64,000 bases of DNA from Amoeboaphelidium protococcarum (Eukaryota > Aphelidiomycota > Aphelidea). The position numbers and the translations under genes were made by a program. The stretch lies in NCBI GenBank assembly GCA_023515745.1, contig JALECJ010000254.1:1116001-1180000 (forward strand). Reading direction: 5' to 3'. Below, piece after piece: positions 25,827-39,759 of the stretch. Positions within the stretch are counted from its first letter, which is position 1, and each line of letters starts with the position of its first letter. Below the pieces are notes generated by a model that saw only the letters and a program-made list of their open reading frames with translations, ran no database searches and was not told the origin of the DNA.

Positions 25827-26378
25827 ATGTTGACCTCATTAAAAAGACAGAAAAGGATATTCATATCACTTGTTATAGTAATGATGAACTTTTAGTCTAA
25901 AGGAAGACATTGCTGCTGCAGCCATCGCTGTTCACACTCGTGGAGCTTAGCAGAAAAGTCCGATTTGAAACAACAGAAGAATACAGTTAGGTCCACGATC
26001 AAACCGAGTTCATAATAATCATCTGGTCATAAATCATCTGATTATAATCCAGGCATTAACCAGAACATTAGTATCAACAATTCTTAATTTAAAGCAGATG
26101 CTATAAAGTAGTAACTGCCGTTCATGGATAATGAAGCAATGACGGCGGAAGGTAAGATTAACAATCAATCTGAGTCGTCTCGAGAAGTGCCAGAATCGTT
26201 TAATCAGGACTATGAATGGAGAAGATATAGAGGGCATCGCGTTCACTGGGATGATATAATGGTTGACAGAAAGATTATCAACATGTACATATAATAAGAT
26301 CATCTGGTGACTAGTACATTGAAGAATTTGCGCCAGCATGTCGACATGATGAAATCCAAGTACTGTGAAAATAGATGA
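25827..26378 (+). CDS. Hypothetical protein, 183 aa
   Basis: Open from ATG 25827-25829 to TGA 26376-26378 with no interruption when TAR is Gln. The N-terminus has basic residues and a short hydrophobic stretch (IFISLVIVMM, about 11-20), then a cluster of Cys and His (HCCCSHRCSHSW), a Ser/Asn-rich middle and a basic helical C-terminus (VTSTLKNLRQHVDMM). I recognise no domain. A second frame starting at 25802 is shorter. The gene ends only 13 bases from the convergent SAC2-type gene, which argues for real 3' ends. Coding status is plausible, not proved. Confidence 0.4.
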
Positions 26379-26391
26379 TAGACATAGACTT

Positions 26392-29212
26392 TCATTAACG
26401 CTTTTTAAATACAGACATTGCCTACTTTACAAAATTGACAGGAGACTTGATGCTTTGCTGCTATTGTTATTCCTCAGTTGCTGGCATATATCTACTCAAC
26501 TCGCAATCAAGCACGAAATCCATCTACGAAGACTCCAATGATCTTTCATGGTCAGGTATGCGCAAAAGCTGGTTAGCGATTTTGGCCACCACCTCCTCTG
26601 CAATATTCTAACTTTCCAAAATATCATCAGCGTCTATGAGGATCAGCAAATGTTCTTTACCAAATTAAGTATTAGCCGGTCGCTTGGGCCTGGGAGAGGA
26701 GACGTTAGTTCTCTATACAGATTAGCTAGATTATTAAAACAATATTACGACCCCATAAAGATTTTTCACCCTATTTAAAGATACTCCACCTTTAAGCAAC
26801 TGTGTGATAGAAGCCAGAGGAATATTCACCGCCTCTGAAACTTTATCAAGGTCCACATCGTAAGTTGCCAAATAAAGAGAATCTTGTGTCAAAATTAGAC
26901 CTCTATCACTCATCACTGGAATATGGGCATGTAAACTAACTCCTTGAACAATCTTCTTGTACATCACAATATCGTCTGGCGATATGAGGTACTATTCCAC
27001 AGTAGTTAACATATCGTGTCGAAGCTCTGATGGCTATGAACTTTACTAATCAGGCAAAGTACTCTTGTCAGCTTGAGTTTGCTCCTTCTGCAGTTTACCA
27101 TCAAACTATTCGAGTGAAATCACACCTTGTACGTAATCAATAACATTCTGCCTAAAGGAATCTCTGAAATTATTCTGATACAGTCGATAGACACTGTTAG
27201 AACCGTCTTGAAGAATACCAGTCCACTGTCTCTTATTAGTCCGAGTGATGTCCCCCTTGAGCGCGTTTGTGCTAGTATAAGCAGATGATATGGCATCCCC
27301 ATTGTCTGCCCATAAGATCTAAAAGCTCTTCTCAAAATCACCAAAATACGCCAATCCCTGCTCTGGGGAGGAATGAATACCAAGCTTTAAGAGTTGTTAA
27401 TTTAGCATCTGCCGCCCAAGAAGAGACTGGACAAGATTTGTTCTGTCGAGACAATCTATGCAATTGGTTCTAAATGTACCACATTAGGATGCCAAAACTT
27501 TATTCTCATCTTTCCACAGATACTAAAATCTATCAATGAATGGCTAGATAAGGGATACCAATTTACTTAGGTTCTCATATTTCATCTTCTTGCACTCCTA
27601 ATGGACATCAAATTCGATCATGGATAAATGTTGATTAGCCAATCGAGTCATAATCTCTGCAAACTGCGAACCAACTATAGCCTCACGTCCATTCTATTCA
27701 ACAAGACTTATGCTCACGATATCTCCGTACAATCGACGCAGTTCATCATAATGACTAGTCAAAGCATCCAAATTCTCCTCCTAAGAGCCAAACAATTCTG
27801 GAATCGGTTTCCGTTATGTGGAATTCTATTTCCAAAATAAAGGAATTGAACCTCTGACTTGAACAAAACTAGCCAAATGTGATTACTTAGCGACACCAGA
27901 GGTTGCATTATCAACATCTTCTATGCTTTAATCGCAATCGCTTTCAAAGATTCGTATTCGCTGTTCAGTCTCTACAAAATTCGCCACATGTCCATCAGAG
28001 TCAATACCACGCCTTTTGTATCTCATCCCAGATCTAAATCTACTCCGCCTGCTAAGAAGTGCCAATTGAAATGGATGCCCTTCAATCTGGCTATCGACAA
28101 TTCCAACAAATCCTTACATGATGGGGATAAGGAATGGCTCCACCAATTTACTGCATTAATGAGAAACATCATTAGCATTGAGAAACGGAGAGCAGAGGTG
28201 TCTATTCCACCAAAATCGGTCGTCCAATTAGCCAAAAAGCTTTTAAGAATTCGCTCTCTTGTAAAGCTTGCGCTGCTCCGAGTTGGTAATATCAAATTTG
28301 CCACTAGAATAGAAAAAGCATCCAGACACCAGGAGAGATCTTAACGTGGCGATAACACTACGATCCTTTAATACGTGCAAAAGCTAAGCGTCTTTATTCA
28401 CAGTATTATTGTTATTAGACGCCAATGTCTAAGCCAGCTCGTCCTAAGATAGTCTAATTCTATTGCTAAATATTGAAGACACGGTCTATGAGTCAATCTG
28501 ATTAAACTCTGCGTAGTTGGTGGGCTGCATTTACATGTACGATTTTATAGAGGATGCAAACTAACCACCAACTTTCAGGAAATAATTCAAACTCTTTTTA
28601 ATGTAATCAGATGAAGCCTGAGATTACTCAACGGTTTGTATTGCATCTTACATCTCAGTATATCCTAGATCAACCTGGCCATCACCATCTTATAGCATAT
28701 CACTCGATTATGTCTTGCTATTCTTCAACTTGTTCTACAGATAAAGACAATAAGTATTTGACTCTCAATCACAAATAAATACAGCTTACTATGATAGTGA
28801 CAGACTGAGAAGCTCCACGATGAGATAGAGGAATAAAGTGGACATCAGACACCTTTAGAATGGAGCAGTCATCAATCACGCCAACACTCTTGGCTTTAGT
28901 CACAACAATTAAATATGAGCCTAAACTAGAAACAAAAAAATAGATTTAGATTTATATGAGATGATAGCAATTTTACCTGTGAAGAGCTATATAATGCCAA
29001 AGATCCCCTCAATGAAGCAATGACAATTATCGGATGGCTAATCAAAACTCTGCTATGGCTACTCTACATCACACGAAAAAATAATTGTTAGCAGGAAACC
29101 AAATAAAATATAAAATACCGTGTACATTGACTTTCAGAGTCTAGAAATATATAGACAGTGAAGAGCATTCACCTGACACAGCAATATGATCGTCCTATAC
29201 ACTAAGCTTCAT
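26392..29212 (-). CDS. INPP5F: SAC-domain phosphoinositide phosphatase of the SAC2/INPP5F type
   Basis: Four exons: 29119-29212, 28977-29063, 28790-28920, 26392-28734; 884 aa. The three introns are 55, 56 and 55 nt, GT-AG, and the exon sum is an exact multiple of three. The SAC domain opens FIEGIFGIIQLFTGSYLIVVTKAKS, continues with ALLSRRSRFRSGMRYKRRG and VANFVETEQ, and holds the catalytic Cys-x5-Arg in FRTNCIDCLDRTN (Cys529, Arg535). After LWADNGDAISSAY comes an hSac2-like C-terminal domain, which separates this type from Sac1; no C-terminal membrane anchor is seen. Expected role: 4-phosphatase on endosomal phosphoinositides. Two TGAAACG words lie 33-62 bases upstream of the ATG. Confidence 0.92.
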
Positions 29213-29244
29213 TCTGTTAATTCCAACCAGCGTGCAGAAGAGAG

Positions 29245-29274
29245 TGAAACGTTGATTCGATCGCCTTTGAAACG
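29245..29274 (+). promoter_or_regulatory. Pair of TGAAACG words upstream of the SAC2-type gene
   Basis: TGAAACG at 29245-29251 and again at 29268-29274, just upstream of the ATG of the minus-strand gene at 29212. The same heptamer, in either orientation, occurs in at least seven other intergenic spots here. Candidate transcription factor site only; no factor is assigned. Confidence 0.3.
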
Positions 29275-29502
29275 AAATGAGAGAAGAGAGTGATCGACTG
29301 ATCGACAGTGCGCGGTCTTGCCGTTAAGGTGAGCGGTCGATCAAAGTTGGACGAGACGAGGCGACGCGTAAGTAAGTACTCAGTCTGCGATGGACAAGAG
29401 AGAGAGAGAAGTACAAATAGTCACAAGATATAAAATCATTTCATTTAAGTATGTAGTATATAGTAAATTTAAAATGTATAAAATACAACACGGATCATGT
29501 AT

Positions 29503-30114
29503 TCAGTATGGCGCGTATCCGCCTCTTCCACCACCACGACCTCCGCGGTATCCGCCTCCTCTTGATCGACCACCTCTACCGCGATAGGCGCCCCTGCTCG
29601 ATGCTCCTCTAGCACCACCACCGCGTCCTCTCCTATTGTATCCAGGGATATTAGTCCTCTTGGCGGTGACCTGAAGCATTCGATTCCTGAACAGAGTACC
29701 ACTGAGAATGAGAGCATTTTCAACACTTTTCGCATCTGCAAATTCAACATACGCATGTCCTTTAGGTCGACCTGTGAACTTATCAGCCAGGATAGTGACG
29801 CGATTTATAGCACCACAATCTTGGAAATGTGCTTATAACTCTTCAGCTGCGGTCTCATAGTCTACATTACCGACATATATTGACCGTTTATCAATTTCTT
29901 CCTATGCTGCAGCAGTAGCCTGATTCTCCTATTCCAACTGCTCGTGCATCTATCTCACTTTATCAGCCTCTTTCACTAACTCCTCCACCTTCTACTGTAT
30001 TTACTCTGGCGTCTACACGGGCAATCCAAAAGAATCTTCCAATTCCATAGCCTTGTCATCATCTTGATTACTATTACTATTATTATTATAATTAGTGACT
30101 GTATTGGAATCCAT
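29503..30114 (-). CDS. PABPN1: PABPN1/Pab2-like nuclear poly(A)-binding protein
   Basis: Intronless, 203 aa. Asn/Ser-rich start, an acidic coiled helix (about 35-80, with [20 protein letters not shown]), one RRM (about 82-158) with RNP2 SIYVGNVDY and RNP1 GHAYVEFA, then a Gly/Arg-rich RGG tail ending in GGYAPY. This acidic coil + RRM + Arg-rich order is that of PABPN1, which controls poly(A) tail length and nuclear RNA decay. The short size resembles fungal Pab2. ATG 30112-30114, TGA 29503-29505. Confidence 0.92.
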
Positions 30115-30271
30115 TTTGAGTGTTTTTGTCGAATTCTACAGTTTTTATTGATCAAATCAACACAGCAAAGAGAAGAAGGAGAAAATTCAGCAAAGATCAA
30201 ATGAAATACTTCAAGGGACTGCCACCTAGTGCCTATACGCTCTAATAAATTGATGACGATATGAAAGGACT

Positions 30272-31423
30272 TCATTCATTAGTACTTAGTATCACAGCTC
30301 TTATGATTTAGATATTAGATAGAAAGAAGGCGATACTTGATGCGAACAATTCAATGAACGTGTTCTCGCCTTTAATCTCCAAGCGGTAGGCAAAGTGCAA
30401 CCACACGGCTTGCGACAATACCCAAAATGTTGTGCATTAAGTTAGTTATTTCATAGACATTCGGACACGCTACTATATTAAAGGGATAAAGACCAGGAAC
30501 CAGATAAAGTACTGAGAGGTTATCACCTTGTTGAAAGATACAAACACAAAGGTGCACAGGAAAACGGCCATTATAAGATCTCGTGCAGCGTATCGCCACG
30601 AAATGACCAACAGTAGAGCAACCTGCGGCAGAAATGTGAGGATTGAAGAGTATCTGATAGTCGTTATGTGATTAGCCGCTGTGACCTGCATGTACATCAA
30701 AGTATTATAAATGGAAAAATTATGACGATGATCTTGTCTGCCAATATGATACAGATAGGCATTGTGTAAGAATTCCATTCCATACCTTTAGTAAAACACC
30801 GCGGTCAGTCCACCTAATGAGAGTAGAGAAGCCACACCAAACTTCAAAGTTTTAATGATACTTGCAGAGAGCGTATTAGATCGAGAATAAATAAACAAAG
30901 CGATAGAAGGTGCATAAATCAATGGGTAAATCTTCCAGTGAATTGAGACTCCATATATCAAGCCAGCCAATAATAACTTTTAGTTCTAAAGCAGGTATAT
31001 GGTTATAATGACCAGTAAAACAATGATACACTCTGCATTACCACGAGTAGATATAGCGATTACAAATGGGTTCAGCCACCACCACCATACGACTGCATTA
31101 GACTATGTACCAGACCGCGCCAGCAGTAATTCCATAAAGCAGCCACATATGATATCACCAGCGACGAATAATAATTTACCAAATGACTAGTCTATTACGT
31201 GGTTCCCTGTCATCATCAGAGCCAGGAGCGGTGTATATCGGTAAGTGGATCTCTCATAAGGACTCTATTCCTAGAGCATGAATCGGGCAGCATCAGTAAA
31301 AACTTCATAGTCAATGTCCGTGTATCTAATTCCCCATAGTTCCAATCCAGACACAGCCACCAACAATACTCTGATCAGAATAGCAACAATTACCAGCCAT
31401 CGCTTAATCCCGAGGAGAGTCAT
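30272..31423 (-). CDS. PIGM: GPI mannosyltransferase 1 (PIG-M/Gpi14)
   Basis: Intronless, 383 aa (human 423). ER multi-pass enzyme that adds the first mannose to the GPI precursor from dolichol-P-mannose. The first lumenal loop has the catalytic DxD in [14 protein letters not shown] (Asp36, Asp38), followed by [15 protein letters not shown]. Later signatures are the [19 protein letters not shown] loop, [18 protein letters not shown]-like [17 protein letters not shown] and [13 protein letters not shown]. About ten hydrophobic helices are visible. Its client machinery is represented by PIG-T and a GPI-anchored protein in this window. Confidence 0.95.
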
Positions 31424-31667
31424 ATGATATACAAAGCAGTCAATAGCAGATAATGAGACTTTACTTATTCTTCAACCGTATGAAAGTGAGCATACAACCA
31501 TTGAAACCTTCAGCGAAAATATTCCAAGAACCGTCGCTCTCTTTTAGTTCTTTTCAGACCAACCGCGCGATTGCTTTACCAGCTTCATCACAATCTATTT
31601 TCGCACTTTCTGTAACGATTATTCAGTCCTACGAATATCTAACAAAAAGTGTACATTAAAAGTCAAG

Positions 31668-32591
31668 ATGGCGTAATAACTTAAATCTTCAGTCATTATT
31701 CCGTCGATGCATGCGATCAGTCGAGTAAAGATTCCATTGCATACCACTAGCGTACCTGCCGTGTAACCGCTCACGTGGACGCGTGTAGAGGAGCGCACAG
31801 GACTACTGGCCATCAAGAAGGGAATGATGAGCGTGTGGGACTAGCAGGGCAGACGCGTACCAGCCACTGTTCTGTAATTGGATAAGACTATCGTTTTGGG
31901 GCACAAGACTGAGCGTCGCGATGGTTATGACGCGTTAGTTGTCGGGTGCCGATCAGTAGATGTGGACACTATGGAGAAGTTGGACAAGTATTAATCACAC
32001 GTTGCCATATCGCGTCAGGCTGCTATTGGATATTGCGTCAAGCATTTTAGTGAATTCAAAGTATCCCCTAATGGATTTATCCCGGTGGGAACTTTTTTAA
32101 ATGCGGCTCACTTTGTACCTGGTCAATTTGTGGATGTGCAGTCTAGATCAAAAGATAAAGGCTTCCAGGGTGTGGTGAAGAGGTGGGGATTCCATGGTCA
32201 ATCCGCGTCACATGGTGTCTCTAAAGCTCATCGCTCAGGTGGTTCGATTGGTATGAGAAAGACACCGGGTAAAGTGTTCAAAGGTAAGAAGATGCCTGGG
32301 CACATGGGTGATGAGAACGTTACGGTACACAGCTTGCAGGTTCTTCGCGTCGATCGACTGTTAAATCTGCTCTATATCAAGGGCAGTATTCCGGGTGATA
32401 GTGAGAGCTGCGTTAAAGTGTTGGATTCTCTATTCAAAAATGAGGAACAGTTTGATCCTTACCTGAATCCACCTCCATTCCCAACGATAAGTCCTCAATC
32501 TCTAGAACTGATGCCCGCTGAGCTGAGTATACAGTCTGGGGATGATGCCGCAAAGTCATTTGCCTCAAAGTATCAATACAAAATAGACTGA
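31668..32591 (+). CDS. MRPL3: Mitochondrial ribosomal protein uL3m
   Basis: Intronless, 307 aa. Large-subunit protein near the peptidyl-transferase centre of the mitochondrial ribosome. Signatures: RTGLLAIKKGMMSVWD near the N-terminus, FVDVQSRSKDKGFQGVVKRW, GSIGMRKTPGKVFKGKKMPGHMG, and VLRVDRLLNLLYIKGSIPG. The ~50-residue N-terminal extension is basic and hydroxylated, fitting a mitochondrial presequence. The start ATG 31668 has a purine at -3; an in-frame ATG at codon 14 is the alternative. A plus-strand frame at 31453 overlapping the 5' end in another phase is taken as chance. Confidence 0.93.
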
Positions 32592-32709
32592 TTTTTATTG
32601 CATTCAGCGTGTAAATATTTTCATTATATAAACCAGTTTACACTGTAATTAAGTACAGATTTGAAGCAAGCTTGCTAAAATTACAGCATTACAATACTGC
32701 AAAACATTC

Positions 32710-35225
<2,516 letters not shown>

Positions 35226-35470
35226 TTTATAGCGATACTCGATATAATAGGGACCAATTATGAGTCAGTCTGTTAACAGTGAAGACAAGCAAAGAGGAAA
35301 GAAATGGACAATGCACAGCAACGTCAAAGAAGAATTCTCTGCTAATCGCGCGATTGTCATCGTCGTCATCGTAATGCTTCAACGGGAGGAAACTTTTTGA
35401 GGAATATCAACAAGTGAGTGATACCTCGGACATTATTATGCGAACAGTCAGCAGTACGGCGGTAAAGACA

Positions 35471-36624
35471 ATGACGCGATAAATCTTGGCCAGAACTTTT
35501 GTGAGATATCAGGGAGTGAACAGTTAACAGCCGTCATCATTGATAAAATAGAGTAAATTAAAAAGTTTGTACCATCTTATGCGATTGGATAAACCTATTG
35601 GCACAAATTTATTATACATCCCTTGCACATGGTATTTATAGTCTTTGTTACTCTTGTTTTATACATGTATGATAACTCTCGTTCTGTAGGTCGATTTTAA
35701 TGGCTTAGTACACTTAGAAAGATCACACTCTGAATAAGATTTAGTCTGGAACGATTGATTAGAGTTAACAGTTGTTTGATGTATTGTCTTAATCATCAGA
35801 GTCGTTAAAGATGTTGGCACTGTTTGGAGTAGGTGCTGTAGTAATGCGCGGTGCTGGTTGCACTATTAACGATATGTGGGATAGAGATTTTGACTCCAAA
35901 GTATGTTTTATTGTATTGCTTGTTGTCTGTATACTAACTGATTTGGTATCACCGTATATTGTAGGTGGAAAGGACGCGTAATCGGCCCATTGCCTCAAAT
36001 CAGATATCAATGAAGGAAGCATGGGGATTTCTTGCACTTCAACTGACTACTGGTCTAGGCGTTTTGACTCAGTTAAATATGAATAGTATTATACTTGGCG
36101 CATCTTCTCTACCTCTTGTCGGACTCTATCCGCTGGCTAAACGCGTTACAAAGTATCCGCAGTTCGTTCTGGGTCTCACATTTAATTGGGGCGCCCTGCT
36201 CGGCTGGTGTGCTATGACTGACACCGTGGACTTGTCAGTATGTCTGCCTCTTTATGGTGCTGGAATATGTTGGACGCTCATTTATGATACAATTTATGCA
36301 CATCAAGATAAGCACGATGATGTTAAAGTTGGAATTAAATCTACCGCCTTGACATTTGCACATCGAACTAAAACTATCTGCACAGGTCTCAATTGTATGC
36401 AAGCTGCACTATTTCTCTGTGCAGGAATAAATAATGATTAAAGTTTTGGCTACTTTAGTTCATTGATGCTAAGCTCTATATATATGTAGTCTCTCATACA
36501 GCGCGTAAATCTAAACAGCGTAGAGTCTTGTAACCAGGCATTTAGAAAGAGTTAATACGCAGGATGGCTAATATCTTTAGGCGTTATAGTTGACATACTA
36601 ATCAAGGTGGTCGTATTAACGTGA
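35471..36624 (+). CDS. COQ2: 4-hydroxybenzoate polyprenyltransferase (COQ2, UbiA family)
   Basis: Three exons, 35471-35631, 35690-35900 and 35965-36624; introns 58 and 64 nt; 343 aa. Mitochondrial inner-membrane enzyme that prenylates 4-hydroxybenzoate in ubiquinone synthesis. A basic presequence ([12 protein letters not shown]), then [19 protein letters not shown], the first Asp-rich motif NDMWDRDFD (114-122) followed by [11 protein letters not shown], and the second, [13 protein letters not shown], around 230. Both splice junctions restore family-conserved residues (CTW/S and DSK/VERT). Several membrane helices follow each motif. Confidence 0.94.
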
Positions 36625-36735
36625 TAAATTACGTGATGATGAAATTGAAAGATTTTACTTTATCGATTTTATAATCTATTCATTCAATATTAGTCAACCC
36701 TTTTAAATTGTTTGAACTGACCAGCTTCATAGAGA

Positions 36736-37347
36736 TCACAAATTTCTGATGATCACAGCAATAGCGACGGACATGAATGCATTGATCAGAGCAAATGATC
36801 CAAAGATGGAGTCTGCGTCATTAGTAATGAACGTGGTTGGAGGAGGTCTGTTGCTGCTGCTAGGCAGTGGAGGCAGATTGTCCTCAGTCTTGGTAGAGTT
36901 ACTGTTATTATTACGGTTGCCAGACTTTGATGATGGAGGATTCTTCTTCTCTTCCTCCTTTGCTTTGGCATCATCCTCGGCCTACTGCAGTAGCTATGGA
37001 TTATCCTTGACGTAGTTACAGCTGTTAGTTGCAGAATCAGTCAGCGCCAGTCTCTGTCCCTGCAGAGCCAAGTCTTGAGGACACAAAGAGTAACACTGCA
37101 GAGCCTTTTGCTGCCCTTCACACAAGCACTGGTAGTACTTGATATCTGGCACTCCAGACAGATCAGCACTACAGCCAGCCATAGCATTGTTGGCATCCAT
37201 GTTACACTGATTGAACTGAACAATCTTGTCACAGATAGCAGGCAATTGACCATTCACCACAGCCATATCATACGCGCTTTGACCAGACGCGAAACCGATC
37301 ACAGCAGCCAGAGAAGCAATAACGACGTTTAACTTGTTTGCAACCAT
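36736..37347 (-). CDS. GPI-anchored Cys-rich surface protein
   Basis: 203 aa. N-terminal signal peptide (VIASLAAVIGFASG, cleaved about residue 22), then a compact Cys domain (about 38-108) with eight or so Cys in spacing such as CDKIVQFNQC, CLCEGQQKALQCYSLCP. A Ser/Asn/Pro-rich linker and a C-terminal hydrophobic tail preceded by small residues (DSIFGSFALINAFMSVAIAV) look like a GPI attachment signal. The layout resembles fungal GPI-anchored wall proteins with CFEM-like or QC-type Cys domains, though I cannot assign one. A likely client of PIG-M and PIG-T. TAG/TAA follow KDNP and are read as Gln. Confidence 0.65.
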
Positions 37348-37635
37348 ACTTGATATTTAATATTAGAATACTTTTAAAATTTTAAGTCTTGATAAGAAAA
37401 AGAAGATTATCAGATATAAATCCGCTCTTTTAAGTGATCGGTATATCTCGATTTAGTATCATGCTTCCCAAAATAGTATCTTGAAGTCTTGGATGGAAAC
37501 TTCCAAAACTATTAATAGCATCCATTGATTAGTGTTAACTCTACGCTATGGCCAAGTGAAGACAGTAAAATAAACAATACATTATAAAGATGAGTGAAAG
37601 AGAGAAGATATATTACAACAACATTAGGTAAATGA

Positions 37636-39141
37636 TCAAATAAGACCTTTACTGTACGGAGTTCCAGTCATGAACCAAACATCATCAACGCGCCATTCAT
37701 GACCTGATTTGTCATAATAATGACCCTTCTGAGCATGCTTCATACCACCTTTACAATCATCAGGAGTTTCGACATAATCTACTACATCAACAGTGTCCAC
37801 TTGGTTGAGAGGTTGCAATACCTTGACGTTATCCCCACTTATGAAGCCAAGATCATGACCATATTTTTACAGACACGCCTTAAGTTTAGGTAGAGATACC
37901 AATACAGATTTGTCTTTAGGATTAGCAGATTTCTCAGTACATAACGGCTAAGCATCAGCTTCAATAGCCAATTTATGTAGAGCCTCAAAACCATTCGCTG
38001 CCTTATAAGACACATTAGTAAATGGACTCAATGTTCTATTACCAAACACTTCTTCGATATCAATCTAACCGTTGCCATTCATATCAGGCATTGCCAACAT
38101 AACATCACCACCATCAGCTCCGGCATGTAGTTCAGTCACATTACTAGGATCCAGCCAGATACCGGTGCCAAACTTGACTTGAACGCGCCAATCATAGTTG
38201 ACATCAAACACCAGGGGGGATGCACTGCAACTACTACCATTGTCCATAGGTGGCTCTTCAGCTACAGGTGGAGGTTGAGGTATCGGAGCAGGTACTTAAA
38301 CAGGATACTGAGGCCGAGGTGCAGACAGAGGAGACTATGGTTTAAAAGACGGCGAAGTTTACATTGGGGATGGCGACGGAGGAGGATTGGGAGCAGGAGG
38401 AGAAGGAGCTTTTGTTGGGGGCTCTTTCGGCGGAGGAGTCTTGTGAGGATATTTATGAGGAGTCTTATGAGTAGTCAGTGTCGGTGGTGTACCGGTAGGC
38501 GGGGATGGAGGTTACTTTGGAGTTGGCGACGGAAGAGGACTGGGTGCAGGATGAGAAGGCGGTTTTGTTGGTGGCTCTTTCAGTGGTGGAGGGGGAGGAT
38601 TTTAAGGCTTGTGAGGAGGCTCATGAGGAGTCGGTGTCGGAGATGGAGATTACTTTGGAGGCTCATACGGTGATGGAGGCACGGAAGTCGTAATCTCCGG
38701 GGTGTTTGTAGAAACACAACTAGTCGTTAGAGTACTTAAAGACGAAGGAGGCAGCGACGTTGCTGAATTAGGAGTTTCCACAGACTGAGACGAGGTTACT
38801 ATAGAAGTAGATGACTCGGGAGTCTTGGTCTGAACTATACTTCTTTCTACACTAGTGGAGCATGGGGTACCGGAGGATTCGCTTTTGTGAACCACGTCAC
38901 AGCGGTCACTACCGCAGTTTAAGTAAGACTCTTACGGCATCCCATACTGTTTAGACGCAATCTGACCAGGAGAGCTACTAGTACCACTGTTGCTATTGCC
39001 ATACTGATTTTAATTTAATACTCTCAGACGACACTTGATAATATTAGCACCTTATGGTTCCATATTCTCCGGCAGAGCCCAAGCAGACGTGACAATCAGA
39101 AGCACTAAACCTAAAGATGTAGTATTACCACTAAAATGCAT
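37636..39141 (-). CDS. Secreted EF-hand-type family protein, copy C (Pro/Lys-rich stalk)
   Basis: 501 aa, intronless. Signal peptide (about 1-24, with LGLVLLIVTSAWA), then IIKCRLR matching the family N-terminal block, a Cys pair region (NCGSDRCDVV), a Ser/Thr stretch, and a Pro/Lys/His stalk with repeated KEPPTK-, PSPTPKQP- and HKTP-type motifs. The C-terminal ~195 residues are the shared domain, with the same calcium-loop residues and the GTPYSKGLI end. The first two Cys read SCSAS where A and B have SCCAS. Part of the domain is identical at DNA level to copy A. TGA 37636-37638. Confidence 0.8.
38009..38214 (-). repeat. 206-bp block identical to 12684-12889
   Basis: Partner of the identical block in copy A. 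The rest of the conserved domain in C differs from A by scattered mostly synonymous changes, so identity is confined to this tract. Confidence 0.85.
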
Positions 39142-39759
39142 ATTAAAAACGGAGCTGGTAAATTAATTTGTAGTGTAGAAAGGAGTACAATTGTGTCTCA
39201 CATCTATAAAGTAGACTTGTACCAATACATGGAGGTGACTGAGATTCGCCAAGCATTCAGACCAGCCAATCACTAACAAGATGCTGTTGTACAATTGAAA
39301 CCATTGGCGTAGCTTGATCTTTGTGCGACCATTTCATGTAACACATACTGTAGTGGATTCAAATATTCAGAGTGTGAGACAGCAACCACAGTAAAGTTAT
39401 CCTGGACCGCAATACTAAAGGATAACCAAGCGTCTACATTGATATCGCAATGAGAGAATAATGATCAAAGGTACCTTATTCTCCGCTATGACTTGACACT
39501 ATGAGATGTCCAATGCAATAATACAATTCAAGCTCTACAATTAAGGTAACACTTACCTATCTAATATCTGAAATAATCTGCTCAGTATATATGCGTCAAT
39601 GAGCAAGTTATCAGGCAATCGCAAAGTTTAACCCGTTAAATGTTCTTACCACAATCTAGAAAGTAAGCTTTAATGACGCATACTGATAATAATGAAGATC
39701 AAAAGCGCCATATAGCATACAATATTTCTTTATTACAATCACGGTAGAACGGTCAATCA
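39142..39759. other. Intergenic
   Basis: 618 bases between the start of copy C and the 3' end of the cyclin gene (both minus strand). Several short TGA-bounded frames exist on both strands, none with recognisable sequence. No RNA gene or repeat found. Confidence 0.35.

Noticed and set aside
25802-26040. Frame starting at ATG 25802
   Set aside because: Shorter than the overlapping 183-codon frame, and no better in composition.
28921-29212. A 32-nt first intron plus a 15-nt microexon in the SAC2-type gene
   Set aside because: An uninterrupted first exon ending at a later donor gives the same downstream frame, normal intron size and an exact multiple-of-three total, so the extra intron is unnecessary.
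31453-31820. Plus-strand frame overlapping the 5' end of the uL3m gene
   Set aside because: It overlaps the supported gene in another phase and has low-information composition.
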